Shown here: one piece after another, positions 40,735-49,821 of the stretch | Position numbering within the stretch: the first letter of the stretch is position 1 | How the letters are laid out: the number at the start of each line of letters is the position of its first letter | Source of the DNA: CAJQQK01 sp963696075 | GTDB lineage: Bacteria > Pseudomonadota > Alphaproteobacteria > Rhizobiales > Hyphomicrobiaceae | Direction of reading: 5' to 3' | DNA: 64,000 nt | Assembly (NCBI GenBank): GCA_963696075.1 | Contig: CAVOJD010000006.1 | Coordinates: forward strand, 186,001 to 250,000 | The notes under the pieces: generated by a model | The model's database searches: none | Seen by the model: only the letters and a program-made list of their open reading frames with translations | What the model was told of the DNA's origin: nothing | Position numbers and translations under genes: made by a program

Positions 40735-41892
40735 ATGACCTTAGGCTCTTTTTCCCCAATGCGTCATCTGTTCGGCCTAACCGTTCTGGCTGCAGCGCTT
40801 CCACTGGCGAGCGCAGTGACGACACCCGCCGCGGCAAAGGTGCGCGTGGTCCCCTATGCCAAGGAGGGCGTGTGGCAGGTTCGCGCCGTGTTCAGCCAGA
40901 GTGGTCCCTTCGACCATTGCTCCGCGAACGCCAAATACAAGAGCGGCACCCGCGTCTCGATCATCGCCTATCGAAGCGGCAACTGGCGCCTGTGGTTTTC
41001 GCATCCAAGCTGGCCGGACCGGGGCAGCACGACATTTCCCGCATCCCTTCAGGTTGACGGCCGCACCGTCCTCAATCGCACCGGCAATTTCAAGGGCCGC
41101 AACGCCTATATCGACCTTGGCCGCGACATCAATAAGGTCAAGGCCCTCATGCGCGGCCGTCAGATGGCGGTCGTCTCCCCGTCCGGCACGTCCCGGTTCA
41201 GTCTCAATGGCACCTTCCGCGCCACGGTCAGCGTGGCCGGCTGCTGGAAAGCGAACTATCGCACGCCGGCGTCCCCAGGCGGCGCCTTCGGGTCGGCCAA
41301 TAATTCGGGCGGCGGCGGTGCGTTTGGCGGCGGCGCTACCGCGGGGAGCGGCGGCACGGCGGGGACTGGCGCCTTCGGCGGCAATATCACGCGCCCGGCC
41401 CCCTCAAACCAGTTGCCCCGTGCGAATACGCTCGAACTGGCGACCCAGTACCTCGCCAAAGCAAACCAGCCTTACGCCATCCTGCCAGCCGACAAGAACA
41501 CGCTGAAGCAGTTCCCGGTGAACTGGAAATACAGTCGCGGGGGTATTGGCGGCATGCGCGTCGTCGGCAACACCAACGTCCCGGTTGACAAGTTCCTGTC
41601 GGTTCTGCTCGCCGATCAGGCCAAATACTGCACCGGCCGCAACGCCTCTCAGCGCGAGGCCGTCCGCGCCATCCAGGGTCGCCAGATGATTCGTGCCAAG
41701 GGCGTGTGCGAAACCAGTAAGGGACTGGTCCTCGACATCACCTATAAGGTCGCGGAGATCGGCCAGCGCATGGTCATGATGGTCATGGAAGTGACATCCA
41801 AGTCCGCCAGCGGTAAACCGAGCGCCGGCCCGGCACCGGGCCCGGCGCCGGGAAGCGGCGGTATTCGCGTTCCGGGGCCTCAGGAACTCTAG
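40735..41892 (+). CDS. Exported Gly-rich protein of unknown function
   Basis: A 385-residue protein. ATG 40735 is preceded by AAAGG at 6 nt; ATG 40759 lacks a site. A signal peptide (LFGLTVLAAALPLASA, cleavage near AAAKV) is followed by a ~150-residue domain with two cysteines (PFDHCSANAKYK and VSVAGCWKANY). A Gly/Ala-rich linker (residues about 181-220) and a second globular domain of about 120 residues with RYCT/GVCE-type cysteines follow. The C-terminus is Pro/Gly-rich. No family is recognised. The first domain resembles secreted 'invasion-associated locus B'-like proteins only in general size. It ends before a strong terminator. Confidence 0.75.
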   Translation: MTLGSFSPMRHLFGLTVLAAALPLASAVTTPAAAKVRVVPYAKEGVWQVRAVFSQSGPFDHCSANAKYKSGTRVSIIAYRSGNWRLWFSHPSWPDRGSTTFPASLQVDGRTVLNRTGNFKGRNAYIDLGRDINKVKALMRGRQMAVVSPSGTSRFSLNGTFRATVSVAGCWKANYRTPASPGGAFGSANNSGGGGAFGGGATAGSGGTAGTGAFGGNITRPAPSNQLPRANTLELATQYLAKANQPYAILPADKNTLKQFPVNWKYSRGGIGGMRVVGNTNVPVDKFLSVLLADQAKYCTGRNASQREAVRAIQGRQMIRAKGVCETSKGLVLDITYKVAEIGQRMVMMVMEVTSKSASGKPSAGPAPGPAPGSGGIRVPGPQEL

Positions 41893-41944
41893 CCGCCCCG
41901 GCCGCGAGGCTGACCCTGGTCACCTCTGCAACTCAACGATCGAC

Positions 41945-41981
41945 AAAAAAGCCCGCCACACACGTCGAGGCGGGCTTTTTT
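41945..41981. terminator. Bidirectional Rho-independent terminator
   Basis: GCCCGCC (41951-41957) pairs with GGCGGGC (41969-41975). It is flanked by A6 on the left and T6 on the right, and lies between the convergent Gly-rich protein gene and the formaldehyde dehydrogenase gene. Confidence 0.92.
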
Positions 41982-42006
41982 GCGTGGCGCTGGCGCGTTC
42001 CCGGCC

Positions 42007-43116
42007 TCAGTAGACGACCACCGAGCGGATCGATTCGCCGGCATGCATCAGGTCGAAGCCCTTGTTGATGTCTTCCAGCGCCAGCGTGTGCGTGATCATC
42101 GGATCAATCTGAATTTTGCCATCCATGTACCAGTCGACAATCTTCGGCACGTCCGTGCGCCCGCTGGCCCCGCCGAATGCAGTCCCGCGCCAGGACCGGC
42201 CCGTGACAAGCTGGAACGGCCGCGTCGAGATCTCCTTGCCGGCGCCCGCGACGCCGATGATGATGCTCTCGCCCCAGCCCTTGTGCGCGGCTTCGAGCGC
42301 GACGCGCATCACGTCGACATTCCCGATGCACTCGAACGTGTAATCGCCGCCGCCGCCCGTCAGCTCGACGAGGTGTTGCGTGAGATCACCGCCAACCTCC
42401 GTCGGGTTGACGAAGTGCGTCATGCCGAATTTCTCGCCCCACGCCTTCTTGTCGTTGTTCATGTCGACGCCGACGATCATGTTCGCCCCGACGAGCCGCA
42501 GCCCCTGGATCACGTTGAGCCCGATGCCGCCGAGCCCGAACACGATCGCATTGCTGCCCGGTTCCACCTTCGCGGTATTGATCACCGCACCGATGCCCGT
42601 CGTCACGCCGCAGCCGATGTAGCAGACCTTGTCGAAGGGCGCGTCTTCCCGGATTTTCGCGAGCGCGATCTCCGGCACGACCGTGTGATTGGCAAACGTC
42701 GAGGTGCCCATGTAGTGGAAAACCGGCTTGCCATCGAGACTGAACCGGCTCGACCCATCCGGCATCAGGCCCTGCCCCTGGGTCGCACGGATCGACTGGC
42801 ACAGGTTCGTCTTCGGGTTGAGGCAATACGCGCACTCACGGCACTCCGGCGTGTAAAGCGGAATGACGTGATCACCCTTCTTGAGGCTTTTGACGCCCGG
42901 CCCGACGTCGACGACGATGCCCGCACCCTCATGCCCGAGGATGGCTGGAAAAATACCTTCCGGATCAGCGCCCGACAGCGTGAACTCATCTGTATGACAG
43001 ATGCCCGTTGCCTTGATCTCGACGAGGACTTCGCCTTCTCTGGGGCCGTCCAGGTCGACCTCGTGGATCTCGAGCGGTTTGCCTTTCTCGACGGCAACGG
43101 CGGCGCGCGTTTTCAT
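42007..43116 (-). CDS. frmA: S-(hydroxymethyl)glutathione dehydrogenase/class III alcohol dehydrogenase
   Basis: A 369-residue zinc alcohol dehydrogenase that oxidises the glutathione-formaldehyde adduct to S-formylglutathione with NAD+, and also reduces S-nitrosoglutathione. Catalytic zinc ligands are in [21 protein letters not shown] and [15 protein letters not shown]. The structural zinc cysteines are in [15 protein letters not shown]. The nucleotide site is [14 protein letters not shown]. Its product feeds, after hydrolysis, the formate dehydrogenase encoded at 2286-7726. S-formylglutathione hydrolase is not in the window. Confidence 0.96.
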   Translation of the reverse strand: MKTRAAVAVEKGKPLEIHEVDLDGPREGEVLVEIKATGICHTDEFTLSGADPEGIFPAILGHEGAGIVVDVGPGVKSLKKGDHVIPLYTPECRECAYCLNPKTNLCQSIRATQGQGLMPDGSSRFSLDGKPVFHYMGTSTFANHTVVPEIALAKIREDAPFDKVCYIGCGVTTGIGAVINTAKVEPGSNAIVFGLGGIGLNVIQGLRLVGANMIVGVDMNNDKKAWGEKFGMTHFVNPTEVGGDLTQHLVELTGGGGDYTFECIGNVDVMRVALEAAHKGWGESIIIGVAGAGKEISTRPFQLVTGRSWRGTAFGGASGRTDVPKIVDWYMDGKIQIDPMITHTLALEDINKGFDLMHAGESIRSVVVY

Positions 43117-43306
43117 GGGCTATGTCCTCGCCTTTTCTGGTCGTTAAGCAGGCCGGTTGACGCTCCGGCCGTTCATGCTTCACTGATCGCGTGTTCTGCG
43201 CCTGCAATCAAGGAGAACATGGCTGGAAGGTCGCCGGGCGACAGTCCGCTCGGCCATCGGCGTCGCCAGCACGAAAGCCCATCCACCGAACCGGAATTGC
43301 TGATCC

Positions 43307-44002
43307 ATGACCCGCTATGCCATCTATTATGTTCCCGCGCCGGATGAGGATCTCGCCACCTTCGGCGCCCGCGCCATCGGCTACGATGTCGCCTCCGGCG
43401 CCGCGGTGCCCTTCCATGACCATGATGCCTTCCGTACTTTTGAGCCCGAAGCCTGGGCTGAAAGTCCCGCCCGCTACGGCTTCCACGCCACCTTGAAGGC
43501 CCCCTTCGAGTTGGCCGACGGCGAAAGCGAAGCCGGTCTCATCGAGGCCGTCGACCATCTGGCAGGCCGCCTCTCTTCCGTCGGTCTGGGGCAATTGAAG
43601 GTCACCGAACTGGGGCGTTTCCTGGCTCTGACGCCCGCCGGCTCGACCTCCGCCATCGACCAGCTCGCCGAGAGCTGCGTCGTGGCCCTCGAGCCCTTCC
43701 GCGCCCCATTGACCCCTGCCGATCTCAGCCGCCGCCTGGCAGCCCCCCTCACCGCGCGCCAGACGGCCTACGTCGAACGGTTCGGTTATCCCTACGTCCT
43801 TGAGGAATTTCGCTTTCACATGACACTCACCGGCCCGATCACGGATGCCACCCACCGCACGAACGTCCAAAAAGCGCTCACCGAACTCTACCATCCCCTC
43901 GATCGACCGCGCATTGTCGATGCCCTCACCGTCTGCCGCCAGCCCGACCGCGCCGCCCGCTTTCAGGTCTTGAGCCGCCATCACCTCTTGAGCGCTGGTT
44001 AA
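43307..44002 (+). CDS. DUF1045/phosphonate-operon 2H phosphoesterase-like protein
   Basis: A 231-residue protein with two His-x-Thr motifs, YGFHATLKAPF near residue 60 and FRFHMTLTGPI near residue 170. It therefore belongs to the 2H phosphoesterase superfamily. Its opening TRYAIYYVPAPDEDLATFGARAIGYD matches the DUF1045 family found in C-P lyase operons (putative phosphonate metabolism protein). Here it lies 1.8 kb upstream of phnG, on the same strand, with only a flippase gene between. A likely role is opening the cyclic phosphate of 5-phosphoribosyl 1,2-cyclic phosphate or a related intermediate. That is inference. Confidence 0.88.
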   Translation: MTRYAIYYVPAPDEDLATFGARAIGYDVASGAAVPFHDHDAFRTFEPEAWAESPARYGFHATLKAPFELADGESEAGLIEAVDHLAGRLSSVGLGQLKVTELGRFLALTPAGSTSAIDQLAESCVVALEPFRAPLTPADLSRRLAAPLTARQTAYVERFGYPYVLEEFRFHMTLTGPITDATHRTNVQKALTELYHPLDRPRIVDALTVCRQPDRAARFQVLSRHHLLSAG

Positions 44003-44131
44003 CGCGCGCATCGCGCTGGCACACCCCAGCCCCCGCCGCTGCAAACCGGATGGAAAGCTTGGCATGATATTGGAAGTGGTTGGACCGTATGGTGTCGGTC
44101 ATCAGCCGCACGCCAATTCGTCGTTCGCCCA

Positions 44132-45607
44132 ATGTATCGTACCGGCAAGGAGCCGCGAGTTTTGTCCCAGAATGCGGCATGCGAGCGCGAACAAGCGCCG
44201 GGACCGGCCGGTCCTCAAAAGCGCCGTTGGTGGGGCGCGCTCCGCAAACTCGTGCTCGGCCTGATCGACCAGCTCGACCCCGTCAAGCAGCGCGCCCTGA
44301 CGGCCCTTCTCATTCGCGTGGCAGGCGCCGCCCTCGCCTACCTGATGCAGATCCTGCTGGCCCAATGGATGGGCCTCACCCAGTACGGCATATTTGTGGG
44401 CGTCTGGGTCTGGCTGCTGGTGCTCGGCGGCATCTCGCCCCTCGGCCTGAATATCAGCCTGATCGGCCACCTCGCCACGCACCACGAAACCGGCGACCTC
44501 GCCCGCTGGCGCGGCCTTCTGATGACCGGCGTATGGGTGACGATGCTGTCCGGCACACTCATCGCAGCAGCCGGCCTCGGTTTAGTTTGGACGCTGCCGC
44601 ATCTCTTTTCCGATGCCTACCTGATGCCAATCTGGCTCTGCCTGTTCTGTGTGCCCCTGTTTGCACTCAGCGAGGTGAGTGAGGGGATCGCACGCGCCCA
44701 CGGTTGGATGAACACAGCCCTCCTGCCAACCTACCTCCTGCGCCCGCTGTTCCTGATCCTGGGCTGCTTCGCTGCGATCCAGGCCGGATTTGAGCCGGAC
44801 GCGGTGCTCGCAATGACGATGGCGATCGTCGCAGCCCTTCTCACCATCGCGATCCAGGGGCTTATCCTTGTGATCCGTCTCTCCGAGGTCGGCGGCTCGC
44901 TGCGCGGCGAGCGCCTCGCAACGCCTCTTGTCTGGGTTGCCGCCGCGCTGCCGATCGTCGTTGCCCAGACCTTCGAACTCCTGACCCAGAACTTCGACCT
45001 GATCGCCGTCTCCTACTTCCTGGGCGCGGAGGCAACCGGCATCTATTTCGCAGCCCTCAAGACCATCGCGCTCCTGGCATTCGTCAATTTCGCTGTCGGT
45101 GCCGCCTCCGCCAACCGCGTCGCAAGCCTTCACGCAGCCGGCCACACGGAGGAATTCCACGCCCACATCCAGGGCGCCGTCAACCTTGCGTTCTGGCCGA
45201 CGCTGTTCGGCGCGCTTGCGCTCGTCGCATTGTCCCCCCTCCTCCTGTCGCTGTTCGGGCGTGATTTTACCGCCCATGCCTATCTCACCGGCATCCTCGC
45301 CTTCGGTTTCGTCGCCAAGGGCTTCGTCGGCCCCGCCGAACTCTTCTTGAACGTTCTCGGCCAGCAGCGCGCCTGCGCCCTCGTCTTGATGTCTGCCGCA
45401 GCGCTCAATATCGCGCTCAACATCGTCCTGATCCCGTGGATCGGCCTTGCCGGCGCCGCGATCGCAACGGCCACGAGCTTCGTCGTTCTCGCGCTCGCCC
45501 TCTTCGTCATCGCCCGCCGCCGGCTTGGAATTGTCCTGGCGCCGACGGTCCCCTGGTCGACGCTGGCGCGCATCTGGCCCCGTCTGGCCAGAACCCATCG
45601 CGCATGA
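44132..45607 (+). CDS. Polysaccharide flippase-like membrane protein (MOP superfamily)
   Basis: A 491-residue protein with about 12-14 hydrophobic helices, for example ALTALLIRVAGAALAYLMQI, TGVWVTMLSGTLIAAAGLGL and AALPIVVAQTFELL. The C-terminal region has LSPLLLSLFGRDFTAHAYL and ALNIALNIVLIPWIGLAGAAIATATSF, a signature of Wzx/oligosaccharide flippases. It probably exports a lipid-linked glycan across the inner membrane. Glycosyltransferases are absent nearby. Its position between the DUF1045 gene and phnG is unusual for a phosphonate locus. The first ~35 residues are non-hydrophobic, so a later start is possible. Confidence 0.87.
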   Translation: MYRTGKEPRVLSQNAACEREQAPGPAGPQKRRWWGALRKLVLGLIDQLDPVKQRALTALLIRVAGAALAYLMQILLAQWMGLTQYGIFVGVWVWLLVLGGISPLGLNISLIGHLATHHETGDLARWRGLLMTGVWVTMLSGTLIAAAGLGLVWTLPHLFSDAYLMPIWLCLFCVPLFALSEVSEGIARAHGWMNTALLPTYLLRPLFLILGCFAAIQAGFEPDAVLAMTMAIVAALLTIAIQGLILVIRLSEVGGSLRGERLATPLVWVAAALPIVVAQTFELLTQNFDLIAVSYFLGAEATGIYFAALKTIALLAFVNFAVGAASANRVASLHAAGHTEEFHAHIQGAVNLAFWPTLFGALALVALSPLLLSLFGRDFTAHAYLTGILAFGFVAKGFVGPAELFLNVLGQQRACALVLMSAAALNIALNIVLIPWIGLAGAAIATATSFVVLALALFVIARRRLGIVLAPTVPWSTLARIWPRLARTHRA

Positions 45608-45781
45608 ACTGTCACATTCAGCGTTTATCTTGCACACAGAAGCGCTCTGCACCGCTCGATCACAACCCGATTTGATCATGCCGGACGTTGCGGCTACGAC
45701 TGCGCACGTCAGCCGCACGTCACCGTCAAGCAGACGACGACGGCGAGCGAGCGGATTTACGCCACGCTGAGGTGATGTCCT

Positions 45782-46228
45782 GTGACTGCCACCAACGACC
45801 GCAAGCAGATCATGCGCGTCCTCGCGCACGCGACCGAGGCCGAACTCGAGCACGGCCTCATCGCCGCCGGATTGACGCCCGAACTCCCTGAGATCCGCCC
45901 CCCCGAGACCGGCCTGACGATGGTCCGCGGCCGGATCGGCGGCGACGGCCCTCCCTTCAATCTGGGCGAGATGACGATCACCCGCGCCGCCGTCGAAAGC
46001 CCGGCCGGTCACACCGGCGTCGCCTATCTCAAGGGCCGCTGTCCGCGTCGCGCGCGTCTTGCCGCCGCCGCCGACGCCTATTGGCAGAACCCTGGGACCC
46101 GCGCTGGGATCGAAACGGAACTGCTCGCGCCAATCGAACAACGCCTTGCGCGAGATCGTCGCAAGGCCACCGAGGAGGCCGACGCCACCAAGGTCGACTT
46201 CTTCACGATGGTGCGCGGTGAAGATTGA
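45782..46228 (+). CDS. phnG: C-P lyase complex subunit PhnG
   Basis: A 148-residue subunit of the carbon-phosphorus lyase core complex PhnGHIJ. The start is GTG 45782, with GAGGTG 8 nt upstream. The family block is RKQIMRVLAHATEAELEH at the N-terminus, then GLTMVRGRIGGDGPPFNLGEMTITRAAV, then GVAYLKGRCPRRARLAA. It is the first of eight codirectional phn genes. No PhnF regulator is adjacent. The upstream gap 45608-45781 shows only a single Pho-box half site. Confidence 0.93.
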   Translation: MTATNDRKQIMRVLAHATEAELEHGLIAAGLTPELPEIRPPETGLTMVRGRIGGDGPPFNLGEMTITRAAVESPAGHTGVAYLKGRCPRRARLAAAADAYWQNPGTRAGIETELLAPIEQRLARDRRKATEEADATKVDFFTMVRGED

Positions 46229-46288
46229 GGCCGCAGGATCGGCCCCGACGTGCCCTTTGAGATGTGCCCTATGAACGGAACACCCGCC

Positions 46289-46909
46289 ATGGCCAAAACC
46301 GACAGGGATGCAACGGGCGCCACCCCGGCCGGCAGCAACGCCGAGAGCCTGCGCGCGCAACGCACCTTCACCGCGTTGATGCGCGTCATGTCCGAGCCGG
46401 GCCGCATCGAGAAGATGGACGCCCCCGCAGGCATTCCCGGCGCCCTCCCCGCCGGCCTGGCAACCGTCGCCTGCGCCCTTGCCGATTTCGAAACCCCGCT
46501 CTGGCTCGACCCCCACCTCGCGGGCAACGAGGCGGTTGCCCGTTATCTGCGCTTTCAAACCGGCGCCCCGCTCGTTGCCGACGCCGGCAAAGCAAGCTTC
46601 GCCCTGGTCTCGAACGCCGAGGAACTGCCGCCCTTCGATCACTTCGCGCTGGGCAGCCAGGACTATCCGGACCGCTCCGCGACAATCGTCATGGAGGTGC
46701 AAAGCTTTGCGTCTGCGACGCGGTATGATCTGACCGGTCCTGGTATCGAGACATCGCGCAGCTTTGCACCTGGCCCGCTGCCCGCAGACTTCGAAGACCG
46801 CATGAACGCAAACCGCGCGCTCTTCCCGCGCGGTGTCGATCTGATCCTGACCTCCAAGGGGGAGGTCGCAAGTCTGCCGCGGTCGACCCGCGTGCGGCGC
46901 GCGGCCTGA
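46289..46909 (+). CDS. phnH: C-P lyase complex subunit PhnH
   Basis: A 206-residue core-complex subunit. ATG 46289 is chosen because ACGGAAC provides a site at 8 nt; upstream in-frame ATG 46271 and 46262 and GTG 46250 are possible. Conserved segments are AQRTFTALMRVMSEPGRI, LADFETPLWLDPHLAGNEAVARYLRFQTGAP, and LGSQDYPDRSATIVMEVQSF. The final ALFPRGVDLILTS is typical of PhnH. It lies between phnG (60 bp upstream) and phnI. Confidence 0.92.
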   Translation: MAKTDRDATGATPAGSNAESLRAQRTFTALMRVMSEPGRIEKMDAPAGIPGALPAGLATVACALADFETPLWLDPHLAGNEAVARYLRFQTGAPLVADAGKASFALVSNAEELPPFDHFALGSQDYPDRSATIVMEVQSFASATRYDLTGPGIETSRSFAPGPLPADFEDRMNANRALFPRGVDLILTSKGEVASLPRSTRVRRAA

Positions 46910-46962
46910 GCCTGCCGCAGCGGCTGCTGTGGTGTCGATAACGTGGCGTTGATGAAAAGGGG

Positions 46963-48105
46963 ATGCGAGTGGTTTACGTGGCTGTCAAAGGCGGTGAGAA
47001 GGCGATCGAGAACGCCCACGCCCAACTCGCCGACCGCCGTCGCGGCGACCGGGATGTCCCCGCGATCACCGATGAACAGGTCCAGTGCCAGTTGTCCCTT
47101 GGTGTCGCCCGCGTCATGGCCGAAGGCTCGCTCTACGATCCGGCCTTGGCCGCGCGCGCCATCCGCCAGGCCCGCGGCGACCTGATCGAGGCAATCTTCC
47201 TCGTGCGCGCCTACCGCACGACCCTGCCGCGCTTTGCCTATTCCGAACCCGTCGACACCTCGAGAATGCAGGTGTCCCGCCGCATTTCCGCAACCTTCAA
47301 GGACCTCCCCGGCGGCCAGGTTCTCGGCCCGACATTCGACTACACCCACCGCCTCATCGAGGACCTCGATGACGATCCCCCGCCCGCGCCACGCGCGCAG
47401 CGCAACGGCGGCGATCAGCCCGAGACGGGTCAATCGACCGTTGAACCGCAAGCCATCCCCCACGTCATGTCGCTCCTCGGCCGCGACGGCCTGATCGAAG
47501 CCAGTCGCCCCGCAGCCAACGAGCCCGCAGCAAACGTGGAAGAACCCGTCGGCGACCTGACCCGTGAATCGCTCCAGTTTCCCGCCGGCCGCGACCTGCG
47601 CCTCCAGAACCTCGCGCGCGGCGATGAAGGCTATCTCCTCGCGCTCGGCTATTCGACGCAGCGCGGCTACGGCCGCACCCACCCCTTCGTCGGCGAGATC
47701 CGTTTCGGCGACGTCGACGTCGAGGTCTTCGTCGAAGAGTTGGGCTTCGCCGTCCCCGTCGGCTCGATCGAACTGACCGAATGCGAGATGGTCACCCAGT
47801 TCAAGGGCTCCGCCGAGGCCGCGCCCCAGTTCACCCGCGGCTACGGCCTCGTCTTCGGCCAGTCCGAGCGCAAGGCGATGTCGATGGCCCTCGTCGATCG
47901 CGCCCTGCGCGCCGACGAGTTCGGCGAAGACCGCCTCGCCCCCGCCCAGGACGAGGAGTTCGTCCTCTCTCATTCCGACAACGTCCAGGCGACCGGCTTC
48001 GTCGAACACCTGAAGCTGCCGCACTACGTCGACTTCCAGGCCGAACTCGTCCTCCTGCGAACCTTGCGCGAAGAACACGCCAACAAGCGCGAGGCCGCCG
48101 AATGA
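46963..48105 (+). CDS. phnI: C-P lyase complex subunit PhnI
   Basis: A 380-residue catalytic component, which couples phosphonate to the ribose of ATP as part of the PhnGHIL step, displacing adenine. It opens MRVVYVAVKGGEKAIENAH. PhnI blocks include QLSLGVARVMAEGSLYDPALA, LPRFAYSEPVDTSRMQVSRRIS and GPTFDYTHRLIEDL. YLLALGYSTQRGYGRTHPFVGEIR and the metal-site region LPHYVDFQAEL complete the set. The stop overlaps the phnJ start (ATGA). Confidence 0.96.
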   Translation: MRVVYVAVKGGEKAIENAHAQLADRRRGDRDVPAITDEQVQCQLSLGVARVMAEGSLYDPALAARAIRQARGDLIEAIFLVRAYRTTLPRFAYSEPVDTSRMQVSRRISATFKDLPGGQVLGPTFDYTHRLIEDLDDDPPPAPRAQRNGGDQPETGQSTVEPQAIPHVMSLLGRDGLIEASRPAANEPAANVEEPVGDLTRESLQFPAGRDLRLQNLARGDEGYLLALGYSTQRGYGRTHPFVGEIRFGDVDVEVFVEELGFAVPVGSIELTECEMVTQFKGSAEAAPQFTRGYGLVFGQSERKAMSMALVDRALRADEFGEDRLAPAQDEEFVLSHSDNVQATGFVEHLKLPHYVDFQAELVLLRTLREEHANKREAAE

Positions 48106-49016
48106 GCCCTGAACGCAGTCACCGCATCACCTACAACTTCGCCTACCTCGACGAGCAGACCAAGCGCACCATTCGCCGCGCGATCCTCAAGGCGATCGCG
48201 GTTCCAGGCTACCAGGTCCCCTTCGCCGGTCGTGAAATGCCGATGCCCTACGGCTGGGGCACCGGCGGCGTCCAGGTCACCGCCGCCGTCATCGGTCCGG
48301 ATGATGTCTTGAAGGTCATCGACCAGGGCTCTGACGACACCACCAACGCCGTCTCGATCCGAAAATTCTTCATCAAGACGACGGGCGTAAAGACGACGAC
48401 CTCGACCGAGACCGCGACCATCATCCAGACCCGCCACCGCATTCCCGAGACCGCCCTGAGGCCGGGCCAGGTGCTCGTCTATCAGGTGCCGATCCCCGAG
48501 CCGCTGCGCTTCCTCGAGCCCCGCGAGACCGAGACGCGCAAGATGCACGCGCTCGAGGAATACGGCCTCATGCACGTCAAGCTCTATGAGGACATCGCCC
48601 GCCACGGCCACATCTCGACGACCTACGCCTATCCCGTCCGCGTCGATGGGCGTTACCTGATGGACCCCTCGCCGACGCCGAAATTCGACAACCCCAAGAT
48701 GGACAACAGCCCCGCCCTCCAGCTCTTCGGCGCGGGCCGCGAAAAGCGCATCTACGCCATTCCCCCCTATACCTCTGTCGTCTCGCTCGACTTCGAGGAT
48801 TTCCCCTTCGAGCCGACCCGCTTCGACAAGCCGTGCGGCCTGTGCGGCGCCGAAGGCGTGTTCCTCGATGAAGTCGTCCTCGACGACGCCGGCGGCCGGC
48901 TGTTTGCCTGTTCCGATACGGATTTCTGCGAGAACCGCCGCGCGGCAGGCCACAGGGGCGAGATGCTGGCCGACGCCCCCTCGTATGTTGCGGGCCCAGA
49001 AGAGGCGGAGCCATGA
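48102..49016 (+). CDS. phnJ: C-P lyase, radical SAM subunit PhnJ
   Basis: A 304-residue enzyme that cleaves the C-P bond of 5-phosphoribosyl 1-alkylphosphonate, giving the alkane and the 1,2-cyclic phosphate. ATG 48102 overlaps the phnI stop. It starts YNFAYLDEQTKRTIRRAILKA, with GREMPMPYGWGTGGVQVT following. The cysteines for the [4Fe-4S] cluster and the catalytic thiol are in PCGLCGAEGVFLDEV and LFACSDTDFCENR. These are the same pattern (CxxC, C, C) as E. coli PhnJ. The stop overlaps phnK (ATGATG). Confidence 0.97.
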   Translation: MSPERSHRITYNFAYLDEQTKRTIRRAILKAIAVPGYQVPFAGREMPMPYGWGTGGVQVTAAVIGPDDVLKVIDQGSDDTTNAVSIRKFFIKTTGVKTTTSTETATIIQTRHRIPETALRPGQVLVYQVPIPEPLRFLEPRETETRKMHALEEYGLMHVKLYEDIARHGHISTTYAYPVRVDGRYLMDPSPTPKFDNPKMDNSPALQLFGAGREKRIYAIPPYTSVVSLDFEDFPFEPTRFDKPCGLCGAEGVFLDEVVLDDAGGRLFACSDTDFCENRRAAGHRGEMLADAPSYVAGPEEAEP

Positions 49017-49801
49017 TGCGCCTCGAGATCGACCAGCCAATCCTCGAAGTCGCCGCCGTGACGAAATACTACGGCGACCGCCTCGGCTGCGAGGACGTCT
49101 CTTTCGAGGTCTATCCCGGCGAAGTCATCGCCGTGGTCGGCGAATCCGGCTCCGGCAAGTCGACCCTCCTGAACGTTCTCTCGACCGAACTCGCGCCGAC
49201 GTCTGGCGACGTGCGCTTTCGCCTGCGCGATGGCGCCATGAAGAGCCTCTTCGAAATGACCGAGGCCGAGCGCCGTGTGCTGATGCGCACGGACTGGGGC
49301 TTCGTGCGCCAGGACCCGGCCCTGGGATTGCGCATGAGCGTGTCGGCCGGCGCCAATGTCGGCGAGCGATTGATGGCGGTCGGCGAACGTCATTTTGGCC
49401 GCCTCCGCGAGGCCGCGACCGACTGGCTTGGCCGCGTCGAAATTCCCCTCGACCGCATTGATGACGCCCCGCGCACCTTCTCCGGCGGCATGCGCCAGCG
49501 CCTTCAGATTGCCCGCAATCTGGTCTCCGCCCCCCGCCTCGTGTTCATGGATGAGCCGACCGGCGGTCTCGACGTGTCCGTCCAGGCCCGCCTCCTCGAC
49601 CTGCTGCGCGGCCTGGTCGAGGAACTGGGGCTCTCAGTGATCATCGTCACCCACGATCTCGCCGTTGCCCGCCTGCTCTCCCACCGCATTCTCGTCATGC
49701 GCGAGGGCCACGTCATCGAGACAGGCCTCACCGATCAGGTTCTCGACGATCCCCAGGCCGCCTACACACAATTGCTCGTCGCCTCCGTGCTGCAGGTATG
49801 A
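49013..49801 (+). CDS. phnK: C-P lyase ATP-binding subunit PhnK
   Basis: A 262-residue ABC-type ATPase that docks on the C-P lyase core rather than driving transport. Walker A is GESGSGKSTLLN, the ABC signature is FSGGMRQRLQIARNL, Walker B is LVFMDEPTGGLDVSVQ, and the H-loop is IIVTHDLAVARLL. ATG 49013 overlaps the phnJ stop; ATG 49016 is also possible. It is followed by phnL after 20 bp. Confidence 0.95.
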   Translation: MMRLEIDQPILEVAAVTKYYGDRLGCEDVSFEVYPGEVIAVVGESGSGKSTLLNVLSTELAPTSGDVRFRLRDGAMKSLFEMTEAERRVLMRTDWGFVRQDPALGLRMSVSAGANVGERLMAVGERHFGRLREAATDWLGRVEIPLDRIDDAPRTFSGGMRQRLQIARNLVSAPRLVFMDEPTGGLDVSVQARLLDLLRGLVEELGLSVIIVTHDLAVARLLSHRILVMREGHVIETGLTDQVLDDPQAAYTQLLVASVLQV

Positions 49802-49821
49802 ACAGGGAGTGAGATGAACCG

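Noticed and set aside
45608..45781. Possible Pho box upstream of phnG (CTGTCAC at 45609-45615)
   Set aside because: Only one 7-bp half site matches CTGTCAT. The expected second repeat 11 bp downstream (AGCGTTT) does not match, so PhoB control is not supported by sequence.
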